Origin: Nitrospirota bacterium
GTDB taxonomy: Bacteria; Nitrospirota; Nitrospiria; Nitrospirales; Nitrospiraceae
NCBI GenBank assembly: GCA_040757595.1
Contig: JBFLWP010000017.1
Coordinates: forward strand, 1-64,000
Direction of reading: 5' to 3'
Length of the DNA stretch: 64,000 nucleotides
Below the pieces are notes generated by a model, which was not told where the DNA came from, made no database searches, and was given only the letters and a program-made list of their open reading frames with translations. A program made the translations under genes and the position numbers. Shown piece after piece: positions 33,808 to 40,564 of the stretch (its first letter is position 1; every line of letters starts with the position of its first letter).

Positions 33808-36207
33808 ATCCTCGTGCCTTCCTTCCCCCGAGGCCGTGACAATCTCGGCCATCTCGGCGAGACGCCCGGCGACCTTGCCGTAGAGCGTGCCGTCCGGATA
33901 CCGGCCGTCGGACCCGCGCTCGCCGGCCGGCAGGCCGGTCAGCAGTTCCAGCGCCTCCTCGACCGAGGAGACGGCGTACACGCTGAAGCGGCCGGCCTCC
34001 ACGGCCTCCACGACTTCCCGCCGCAGGGCCAGGTGCTTGGTGTTGCGCGCGGGGATGATCACCCCCTGCTCGCCCGTCAGCCCCCGCCTCAGGCAGGACT
34101 CGAAGAAGCCTTCGATCTTCTCGTTCACTCCGCCGATCGGCTGCACCTCTCCGAGCTGGTTGACCGAGCCGGTGATGGCCAGGTTCTGCCGGACGGGCAC
34201 CCCGGCCAGGCTGGACAGAACCGCGGCCAGTTCCGCCACGGCCGCGCTGTCCCCCTCCACCTCGGAATAGGTCTGCTCGAAGGTCAGCGTCGCGTTGAGC
34301 GCGAAGGGGTGCGCGCCGGCGAACTTGCCGGCCAGGTACCCGGCCAGGGTCATGACCCCCTTGCTGTGCACGTGACCGGCCAGCTTCGCCTCGCGCTGGA
34401 TGTCGATCACGCCTTTGGTGCCGACGAAGGTCCGGGCGGTGATGCGGGTAGGGCGGCCGAAGGCGTAGTCCCCGAGCAGGTGCACCGAGAGCCCGTTCAC
34501 CTGTCCGACGACCGCCCCGGCCACGTCCACGAGCAACGTGCCCTCCTTGATCTCCTCCTGGACCCACTGCTCCGGCAGGTTCGCCCGGTGCCGCCGCTTG
34601 GCCGCGGCGGTTTCCACGTCGGCCCGCGACACGAGCGACCGGCCTGCCTGGCGCGCCCAGAAGGCCGCCTCGCGGATCACGTCGGCCAGCAGGCTCAGGC
34701 GCAGAGACAGACGGTCGTGCCGCTCGGCCAGCCGCAGCCCCTGACGGATCAACTCGGCGACGGCCCCGGCCTCGAAGTGGGGCAGCCCTTCCTCGCGGCA
34801 GAGCTTGGCGACGAACCGGCCGTAGAGGCGGTCCTGCTCCTCGTCCCGCACGACGTCCAGATCGAAGTCCGCCTTCACCTTGAAAATCTTCTGGAAGTCC
34901 TCCTCGTAGGCCTGGAGCAGGTGGTAGAGGATCGGCGGGCCGACCATGATGACCTTCAGGTCCACCGGCACCGGCTCGGGCCGGAGGCCGATCGTCGAGA
35001 AGCCGAAGAACTCGCCTGGGTCCTCGATCTTGACCTCCCGCGTCTTGATCACCCGCTTGAGCGCCTCCCAGGCGAAGGGCTGCCGCAGGAGGTCCAGGGC
35101 GCTCAAAATCAGGTAGCCGCCGTTGGCCTGCAGGATCGCTCCGGCCTTGATCTCGGTGAAGTCCGTATAGACCACGCCCAAATGGGACTTGCGCTCGATC
35201 TTCCCGATCAGGTTCGCGTAGGTGGGGTGCGATTCGTCCACGACCGGCGCCCCTTCGCCCGGCTCGTGCTCGACGATCAGGTTCACCTGGTACCGCACGA
35301 GATCCTGCTGGCGGCCGGCATGGGACAGGCCGGGAATCGGCAGGATCGGCCCCTCCTGCGGGAGGAAATCCTTGTAGTTTTGCACGATGTCGTCATGCAT
35401 CCGATCGAGATGCTCCAGGACCGCGGGCAGCCCTTCGTAGGCGCGGCGCAACGTCTCGAACGGGCCGATCAGGGCGTTCCTGACCACCTGGCGATCCATC
35501 TCGCGCAGCCGCTCCTCCGCCTCATGGTCCAGGGTGTGGATGCGCACGCGGAATTCCCGGATCTCGCTCTCCATCGCCTTGCGGCGCTGCTCGATCTCGC
35601 GCCGTTCCGCCTCCGAAAGGGTCGTCGCCTCTTCGTCCGTGACGGGGCGCCCCGCGCGCAGGGGCACGAGCCCGAAGCCCATCGGGGTCTCTTCAAACCC
35701 GAACCCCCTGGCCCGCCCCAGGTCGGACAGCTCCTTGAACAGGGCCTTCTTGCGGGAATCGGTGTCTTCGATGATCTTGGCCTTGGCCTCCAGGTAGGTC
35801 GTGCTCTCGAAGAGCTTGGGGATGTCGTGGCGGAGCCCCTCGATCAGCGCCGCGAGCGCCTTTTTGAAGGCGCACCCCTGCGCGGCGGGGAAGGACAGGC
35901 TGCGCGGGCGGGACGGATCCTGGAAATTGTTGACGTAACACCAATCCCGTGGCGCGGCTCCCGTGCGGGCGACGCGCTTGACCATGTCCTTGGCGAGGGT
36001 CCACTTGCCCGACCCCACCGGGCCGGAGACGTACAGGTTGAAGCCGGGGCTCGGCATGCGCAGCCCGAACTCCAGCGCCTGGACGGCCCGCTCCTGGCCG
36101 ATCGGTTCTTCCAGCGGGGGCAGCTCGCCCGTGTCCTTGAATCCCAGCCGCTCGGCCTGGACGGTCGGGGCCAGGGCGGCGGCGGGCAGCTTGAGCTTTT
36201 CGTCCAT
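33796..36207 (-). CDS. Lon-like (LonB-type) ATP-dependent protease
   Basis: 803 residues from ATG 36207 (MDEKLKLPAAALAPT). An N-terminal AAA segment has G-P-V-G-S-G-K-W-T at 62-70, a Walker A in which Trp replaces the usual Ser/Thr after Lys. A long helical insertion follows (about 150-270), then the sensor region A-G-A-I-L-Q-A-N-G-G-Y-L-I-L. The C-terminal protease domain has the catalytic Ser in E-V-E-G-D-S-A-A (Ser654) and Lys in G-G-V-N-E-K (Lys697), 43 residues apart as in Lon. It belongs to the AAA_32/LonB-like group common in bacteria. It follows the hibernation-factor gene by five bases. Confidence 0.9.
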   Translation of the reverse strand: MDEKLKLPAAALAPTVQAERLGFKDTGELPPLEEPIGQERAVQALEFGLRMPSPGFNLYVSGPVGSGKWTLAKDMVKRVARTGAAPRDWCYVNNFQDPSRPRSLSFPAAQGCAFKKALAALIEGLRHDIPKLFESTTYLEAKAKIIEDTDSRKKALFKELSDLGRARGFGFEETPMGFGLVPLRAGRPVTDEEATTLSEAERREIEQRRKAMESEIREFRVRIHTLDHEAEERLREMDRQVVRNALIGPFETLRRAYEGLPAVLEHLDRMHDDIVQNYKDFLPQEGPILPIPGLSHAGRQQDLVRYQVNLIVEHEPGEGAPVVDESHPTYANLIGKIERKSHLGVVYTDFTEIKAGAILQANGGYLILSALDLLRQPFAWEALKRVIKTREVKIEDPGEFFGFSTIGLRPEPVPVDLKVIMVGPPILYHLLQAYEEDFQKIFKVKADFDLDVVRDEEQDRLYGRFVAKLCREEGLPHFEAGAVAELIRQGLRLAERHDRLSLRLSLLADVIREAAFWARQAGRSLVSRADVETAAAKRRHRANLPEQWVQEEIKEGTLLVDVAGAVVGQVNGLSVHLLGDYAFGRPTRITARTFVGTKGVIDIQREAKLAGHVHSKGVMTLAGYLAGKFAGAHPFALNATLTFEQTYSEVEGDSAAVAELAAVLSSLAGVPVRQNLAITGSVNQLGEVQPIGGVNEKIEGFFESCLRRGLTGEQGVIIPARNTKHLALRREVVEAVEAGRFSVYAVSSVEEALELLTGLPAGERGSDGRYPDGTLYGKVAGRLAEMAEIVTASGEGRHEDRET

Positions 36208-36212
36208 CGAGC

Positions 36213-36752
36213 TCACCCGATCACCGGCGGCGGATTGACGGTCGTGGCCTGCGGGCCCTTCTCGCCCGCTTCCACGTTGAACGCCACTTCCGTCCCATCC
36301 TCGAGCTCCTCGAAGACCAGGCCGTGAACCGCGTTCCGGTGAAAGTAGACCTCGCCCCCGCCCTCCTGAAGGATGAAGCCGTAGCCTTCGCGGGGAAACA
36401 GCTTGCACACGACGCCGCGCAGCGGAACCGGCGGCACCCGCACCTCCTTGGAGGCCCGCTTCTCCCGGTATTTCCGCAGCTCGATTTCCACGGAGGCGAA
36501 GGCGGCCCGAATGGCTTCCTCGAAGGTCTTGTCCTCCTTCCGGGCCGTGATCGTGTGCCGGCCCGGCAGCGTCACCACGACCACCGCCTCGGCGACGAGC
36601 TGGGCCTTCTTGTGATGGCGGTTCTTGGTCAGCGTCACCCGCCCGTGGATCAAGTCGTCGTGGCCCTCCTGCAGATCGGCCATGCGCCGCTCGATCTCGG
36701 TTTTCCACCGGGGCGCCATCGCCACATTGCGACTGTCAACACGCAGCTCCAT
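36213..36752 (-). CDS. RaiA/HPF-like ribosome-associated domain fused to a cold-shock domain
   Basis: 179 residues. The N-terminal ~105 residues resemble the hibernation factor RaiA/HPF (E-L-R-V-D-S-R-N-V-A-M, I-H-G-R-V-T-L-T-K-N-R-H-H-K-K, F-E-E-A-I-R-A-A-F). The last ~65 form a cold-shock domain (G-V-V-C-K-L-F-P-R-E-G-Y-G-F-I with the RNA-binding aromatic region, then V-Y-F-H-R-N-A-V and G-T-E-V-A-F-N-V-E). It could dock on idle ribosomes and contact RNA. ATG 36752 is fixed by AGGAGG just upstream. A sigma-54 promoter lies about 90 bases before it. Confidence 0.85.
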   Translation of the reverse strand: MELRVDSRNVAMAPRWKTEIERRMADLQEGHDDLIHGRVTLTKNRHHKKAQLVAEAVVVVTLPGRHTITARKEDKTFEEAIRAAFASVEIELRKYREKRASKEVRVPPVPLRGVVCKLFPREGYGFILQEGGGEVYFHRNAVHGLVFEELEDGTEVAFNVEAGEKGPQATTVNPPPVIG

Positions 36753-37094
36753 GGTTCCTCCTAAAAGTATCATTCATCGGCGTTGTGCCATTGAGAAAAA
36801 GCGCTGTCGGGACATCTAGCCGATACTCTGGAGCTACGCAAGGGATATGCCACAAACCTATTGCCTGATGGACGATTGGGAGAGTAAGTCATTCCTGCAT
36901 AATTGAACGGCCAATGCCGGTCAAGCGTCGCTTGGGGCCATTCCCCGGGCTGTCGCATTATTCCTCACCCCCACCTGGGCGAATGCGGCCATAGGCAGCA
37001 GTTTTTCAAGCAATCCGGTGATTATTGCTGGAACAGCTCTTGCTCGTCCCAATTGAGCACTGAAAACTGCTGGCTGAGCGCTTGGAGCTCGACG
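36753..37094. other. Divergent intergenic region
   Basis: 342 bases between the hibernation-factor gene (minus) and the phosphotransferase gene (plus). It contains the sigma-54 promoter at 36838-36852 and, on the right, imperfect AGCACTGAAAACTGCTGG type repeat units (about 37050-37083). The middle (about 36860-37040) holds nothing I recognise. Confidence 0.6.
36838..36852 (-). promoter_or_regulatory. Sigma-54 (RpoN) promoter
   Basis: On the minus strand TGGCAT-ATCCC-TTGC, preceded by TG and followed by G. Spacing is exact and TGGCAT is an accepted variant of TGGCAC. Transcription would begin near 36827, about 75 bases before the start of the RaiA-cold-shock gene, and would read into the Lon-like protease and the genes beyond. 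Confidence 0.65.
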
Positions 37095-38186
37095 ATGCTG
37101 ACCCTGAAGCGACAGAAGGTCGAAGCGTATCTGCGGAGCCAGTTCGGCCAGAAGGCGGAGCTGCTGACCTTCGGCCCGATCGGAAAGGAGACCTCCGGGA
37201 CGGCGCTGAAAGGCTTCGGCTACGGAGCCCCGATTCGCCTGACGTTCCGACTCGGGCGGAAGGTCCATCGGGCCGTGCTGGAGACGATGAGCCCCGGGCC
37301 GTTCGGCCACGAGCATCCGGCCGACCGGGCCCAGGCGATCCTGTGGGACTACGACTCGTACGGGCGCCTGCCGCGCCACGTGCCCGCGCTGGACGTGGGG
37401 GCGTTTGCGCGCGACGGCTCGCTCTTCTCGGTCGCCCCGGCCCGCGAGTTCTTCGTCCTGACCGAGTGGGCCGACGGCGCCGGCTACCACAAGGACCTGG
37501 AGCGGATGGCTGGAACCGGCCGCCTCACGCAGCTGGACCGGGCGCGGACCGCCGCCCTCGCCCGTTACCTCGTCCAGATTCACCGGGTGAAGAAGCGGCA
37601 CCCGGACCTGTACCGGCGGCGGCTGCGCGAGCTGATCGGCCACGGGGAATGTATCATGGGCCTGACCGACAGCTATCCCCCGCGCTTCGGCTTCATCACG
37701 CCGGATCTCCTGCGCGAGATCGAGGAGGCCTGCAACCGCTGGCGGTGGCGCCTGCGCGCCAGGACGGAGCGGCTGTCTCAGGTTCACGGCGACTTCCACC
37801 CGTGGAACGTCCTGTTCCGCGATCGTTGCGGAACGGACTTCCGCGTGCTGGACCGGTCCCGCGGCGAATGGGGCGAGCCGGCCGACGACGTGACCTCGAT
37901 GTCCATCAATTACCTGTTCTTCTCCCTGCGCCGCTGGGGCAGGCTGCAGGGCCCCTTCGAAACGCTGTTCCGGACGTTCTGGGACCGCTACATGGACGAG
38001 AGCGGCGACCGTGGGGTGTTGGAGACGGCAGCGCCGTTCTTCGCGTTCCGCGGGCTCGTCATCGCGAGCCCGCTCTGGTATCCGGACCTGTCGCTCGCCG
38101 TCCGCCGGGCCATCTTCAACTTCGTCCGGAACGTGCTGGACGCGGAGCGGTTCGAGCCGGAAGAAGTGAACCGGTATTGCGAGTGA
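37095..38186 (+). CDS. APH-like phosphotransferase
   Basis: 363 residues of the aminoglycoside/choline kinase-like fold. V-H-G-D-F-H-P-W-N-V-L-F near residue 233 holds the catalytic Asp and Asn, and V-L-D-R-S-R-G-E-W-G-E-P-A-D-D near 252 replaces the usual I-D-x-D/E metal-binding motif with Asp-Arg-Ser. F-F-V-L-T-E-W-A-D-G near 118 is the hinge. The substrate is not evident and antibiotic resistance should not be assumed. GGAG lies ten bases before the ATG at 37095. It is followed by a small P-loop kinase, which often accompanies such genes. Confidence 0.8.
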   Translation: MLTLKRQKVEAYLRSQFGQKAELLTFGPIGKETSGTALKGFGYGAPIRLTFRLGRKVHRAVLETMSPGPFGHEHPADRAQAILWDYDSYGRLPRHVPALDVGAFARDGSLFSVAPAREFFVLTEWADGAGYHKDLERMAGTGRLTQLDRARTAALARYLVQIHRVKKRHPDLYRRRLRELIGHGECIMGLTDSYPPRFGFITPDLLREIEEACNRWRWRLRARTERLSQVHGDFHPWNVLFRDRCGTDFRVLDRSRGEWGEPADDVTSMSINYLFFSLRRWGRLQGPFETLFRTFWDRYMDESGDRGVLETAAPFFAFRGLVIASPLWYPDLSLAVRRAIFNFVRNVLDAERFEPEEVNRYCE

Positions 38187-38272
38187 TGGGTGATCGGTGA
38201 TGAGTGATGGGGAAACGGACAATGGAGGCTCTGAACACTGATCACGCATCACCCATCACCCGTCACCCTTCG
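38184..38272. repeat. Inverted repeat, family C (GTGATGG/CCATCAC)
   Basis: The left arm GAGTGATGGGTGATCGGTGA plus TGAGTGATGG faces the right arm TGATCACGCATCACCCATCA plus CCCGTCACCC. It runs from the stop codon of the phosphotransferase into the first codons of the next gene, encoding its N-terminal D-H-A-S-P-I-T-R-H-P. Confidence 0.8.
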
Positions 38273-38797
38273 GCTTTCGCGATCTGGTTGACCGGGCTGC
38301 CCGCTTCCGGGAAGAGCGCGATCGCGGCGGCGCTGAAGCCGCGGTTGGAGGCGCTGGGCCGACACGTGGAGGTCCTGGAGTCCGACGAGCTGCGCCGGGT
38401 GCTGACGCCCTCGGCAACGTACTCGCGTGAAGAGCGCGATCTCTTCTACCGGGCGCTGGCCGTCATGGGCAGCCGGCTGGTCGCAAACAGGGTGACGGTC
38501 ATCTTCGACGCCACGGCCAACCGCCGAGCCTACCGGGACTTCGCCCGGAGCTTGATCCCCGGGTTTCTCGAAGTGGCGGTCGAATGTCCGCTGGAGGTCT
38601 GCATGGCGCGGGACCGGAAGGGGACCTACCGGAAGGGACAGGCGGGCGACTCGCGCACGGTCCCGGGGCTGCAGGAGGCCTACGAGCCGCCGCTGGCGCC
38701 GGAAGTCCGCATTGACAGCTTACAGACGACGCCCGAGAAGGCAGCCGACCTGATCCTCTCCGTCCTGCGGGAGCGGGGCTTGATCCCTGCAGCGTAG
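38222..38797 (+). CDS. cysC: Adenylylsulfate kinase-like P-loop kinase
   Basis: About 191 residues. The Walker A is L-T-G-L-P-A-S-G-K-S-A-I near residue 30, followed by E-V-L-E-S-D-E-L-R-R-V-L-T-P (conserved Asp-x-x-Arg of APS kinases), Y-S-R-E-E-R-D-L-F-Y-R and Y-E-P-P-L-A-P-E-V-R-I-D, typical of CysC. It would phosphorylate adenylylsulfate to PAPS, but no ATP sulfurylase is adjacent, so another substrate is possible. The start is uncertain (GTG 38204, ATG 38207 or ATG 38222), because the first 15-20 residues are encoded by a family C repeat and are not conserved. Confidence 0.75.
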   Translation: MEALNTDHASPITRHPSAFAIWLTGLPASGKSAIAAALKPRLEALGRHVEVLESDELRRVLTPSATYSREERDLFYRALAVMGSRLVANRVTVIFDATANRRAYRDFARSLIPGFLEVAVECPLEVCMARDRKGTYRKGQAGDSRTVPGLQEAYEPPLAPEVRIDSLQTTPEKAADLILSVLRERGLIPAA

Positions 38798-38810
38798 CCG
38801 TCAGCTGGTG

Positions 38811-38911
38811 TGAAACGACACGGTGAAGGGGCGACGGGGCGAAACTCCGATCACCGCGTCCCCCCTTCTCCGCGTCGCCCGTTCGTCCCTCTCATCCTCC
38901 GCGTCTGGTCG
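38811..38911. repeat. Family H inverted repeat
   Basis: The left part ACACGGTGAAGGGGCGACGG plus GGCGAAACTCCG faces the right part TCACCGCGTCCCCCCTTCTC plus CGCGTCGCCCG. It fills the gap between the convergent kinase and response-regulator genes, where it could act as a terminator-like hairpin. Confidence 0.7.
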
Positions 38912-38919
38912 CTCCGAGC

Positions 38920-39708
38920 TCACTCCTGCATCGCGAGCTTGACCATGACCGCCAGCTCGACTTGACTCAGGTCCACCGGCTTGGAGAGCACGTCGAAGGC
39001 GCCCAGGTCCATGGCGGTTTTCAGCAGGGGCTCCTCCTGGCTGGCCGTCAGCATGATGACGCCGGCCGGTGAGTTCATAGCCTGCAGCCGCCGGAGAACC
39101 TCCACGCCGTTGATCCCCGGCATGTAAATGTCCAGCAAGACCAGATCGGGAGGCTCCTGCTTGATCATCGTCAGGGCCTGCTCCCCGCTCGTCGCGGTCT
39201 TGACCAGGTAGCCGCGCCGCTTCAGGAATTCCCCGACCAGCTCACCGATCTCGACCTCGTCGTCCACGATGAGGATCGTCGCCGCCTTTTCCTTCTGCTT
39301 GCCCGGCGCGGGTGCGGGAGGGGCCGGAGCCGCATGGTTCGTCCGGCTGGCTTCCTGCAGGGCGCGGTTCACCGCCTGCATGATGACGTCCATCTTGAGG
39401 CGCTTCCGGAGGACATCGGTCACGCCCATCTCCCGCGCCCGGTCCTCCACGTGGACCGGCACGTCGCCGGTCACGACGACGACGGGCAGACGAGGGGCCC
39501 GAGCCCGGATCTTCGCCAGGACCTCGAGGCCGGACATCCCCAACAGACCCAGATCCAGCAACACCACAGCCGGCTGTCGTGCGTCGAAGAGCTGGAGCGC
39601 CTCTTCTCCGGTCCGCGCCGAAAAGACCTCGTGCCGGTAGGACGCCAGGACGCCTTTCAGGATCTCGCTGAACTTGTAGTCCGCATTCGCAATCAGGATG
39701 GTCGCCAT
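38920..39708 (-). CDS. Dual-receiver response regulator
   Basis: 262 residues, two REC domains and no output domain. REC2 (about 142-258) is canonical: I-L-I-V-D-D-E, L-V-L-L-D-I-Y-M-P-G with the phospho-acceptor Asp, M-L-T-A-S and L-S-K-P. REC1 (1-120) is degenerate: the acidic pair is L-I-A-N-A-D, while Asp in V-L-L-D-L-G, Thr in V-V-T-G-D and Lys in L-R-K-R remain. A Pro/Ala-rich linker joins them. ATG 39708 has GGGGAG upstream. It probably receives phosphate from the nearby kinases; that is inference from proximity. Confidence 0.85.
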   Translation of the reverse strand: MATILIANADYKFSEILKGVLASYRHEVFSARTGEEALQLFDARQPAVVLLDLGLLGMSGLEVLAKIRARAPRLPVVVVTGDVPVHVEDRAREMGVTDVLRKRLKMDVIMQAVNRALQEASRTNHAAPAPPAPAPGKQKEKAATILIVDDEVEIGELVGEFLKRRGYLVKTATSGEQALTMIKQEPPDLVLLDIYMPGINGVEVLRRLQAMNSPAGVIMLTASQEEPLLKTAMDLGAFDVLSKPVDLSQVELAVMVKLAMQE

Positions 39709-39883
39709 GCACGCTCCCCAAAGAAGCCAACAGCTATGAGCTAACAGCTTACAGCCAGAAGGTAAGTAGATGAACGGGATAACTGTAGGCTTTTTGGCTT
39801 GTTCTTGCAACCGCTTTATTGCGCTCCTGACGGCTTGCGAAAGGCTGATCTCCGTCAAAAAACGAGAGGCCGCTGGCGAGTCC

Positions 39884-39912
39884 TTGACTGAACTGAAAAC
39901 TTAGTTTAGAAA
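39884..39912 (+). promoter_or_regulatory. Sigma-70 type promoter for the toxin-antitoxin pair
   Basis: TTGACT and TAGAAA are separated by 17 bases. The expected transcription start falls at or within a few bases of the antitoxin ATG (39919), so the message would be leaderless or nearly so. No ribosome site precedes that ATG, consistent with leaderless translation. Confidence 0.55.
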
Positions 39913-39918
39913 TGAACC

Positions 39919-40164
39919 ATGATTAAGCTCAATATACATGAGGCGAAGACGCATCTCTCCCGCTACTTGGCCAAGCTCAAGAAAGGAGAGCGGATCGTGC
40001 TCTGCCGTCGCAATCAACCCATTGCCGAGATCATCGCCTTGCCGGCCCCGGTTGCGCGCAAGCGTCCCCTCGGGTTGGCTAAAGGCCGTCTGACCGTTCC
40101 CCAGTCCTTTTGGGAGCCCTTGCCGGAGGGTCTGACGCGCGCCTTTGAAGGACAGGCGCCGTGA
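39919..40164 (+). CDS. Phd/YefM-type antitoxin
   Basis: 81 residues. The N-terminal Phd/YefM DNA-binding domain begins M-I-K-L-N-I-H-E-A-K-T-H-L-S-R-Y-L and continues with E-R-I-V-L-C-R-R-N-Q-P-I-A-E-I. The C-terminal part (F-W-E-P-L-P-E-G-L-T-R-A-F-E-G) is the toxin-binding tail of antitoxins paired with PIN toxins. Its stop overlaps the toxin start by four bases (GTGA). Confidence 0.85.
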   Translation: MIKLNIHEAKTHLSRYLAKLKKGERIVLCRRNQPIAEIIALPAPVARKRPLGLAKGRLTVPQSFWEPLPEGLTRAFEGQAP

Positions 40165-40546
40165 GGCTCCTGCTCGACACCTGCACGTTTCTCTGGGTCG
40201 TCATTGGCGCGGACGATCTGTCGGACCGGGCCGCATCCGTTTTCGTGGACCCGGCCAATGAGGTCTTTCTGAGTTCGTATCGGTCTGGGAACTGTCGGTC
40301 AAGCACTCGCTCGGCAGGCTGCCCCTCCCCGACGTCCCAGAGCGGTTTCTTCCGGTTCAACGCGAGCAGCACGGTATAGCCGCGCTGCCACTTGAAGAGC
40401 GGGCGGTCCTCCATCTCCACAAACTCCCTTCACTTCACCGCGACCCCTTTGATCGCATGTTGATTTGCCAGGCCATCGAGCACGATTGCGTCCTGCTCAC
40501 CCCGGACCCGCTCATCACGCAATATCCAGTGCGCACGCTCTGGTAA
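40161..40546 (+). pseudogene. PIN-domain toxin, frameshifted
   Basis: The frame from GTG 40161 gives M-R-L-L-L-D-T-C-T-F-L-W-V-V-I-G, a PIN start with the first catalytic Asp, to about V-F-L-S-S. Around 40276 the family sequence moves to the next frame, which reads V-S-V-W-E-L-S-V-K-H-S-L-G-R-L-P-L-P, then R-D-P-F-D-R-M-L-I-C-Q-A and L-L-T-P-D-P-L-I, to TAA 40544-40546. Adding one G after TTC at 40276 would restore a full toxin of about 127 residues. Either a true inactivation or a sequencing error. Confidence 0.85.
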
Positions 40547-40564
40547 CTCGACCGTTTCGCCGCG

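Noticed and set aside
33760-36327. 855-codon frame antisense to the Lon-like protease, and similar long antisense frames over the kinase, ATPase and CHAT genes
   Set aside because: These are expected on the opposite strand of GC-rich genes; their translations are His/Arg/Gln-rich with no domains.
36781-36800. GTGCCA near 36786 as a second sigma-54 site for the hibernation operon
   Set aside because: The matching -12 position reads CGAT instead of TTGC.
37095-38186. Aminoglycoside-resistance gene
   Set aside because: Only the general kinase fold is shared, the metal motif is altered and there is no mobile context, so resistance is not supported.
39795-39808. TGGCTTGTTCTTGC before the antitoxin as a sigma-54 promoter
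   Set aside because: The spacing between the -24 and -12 blocks is one base too short, and a sigma-70 type promoter is better placed.
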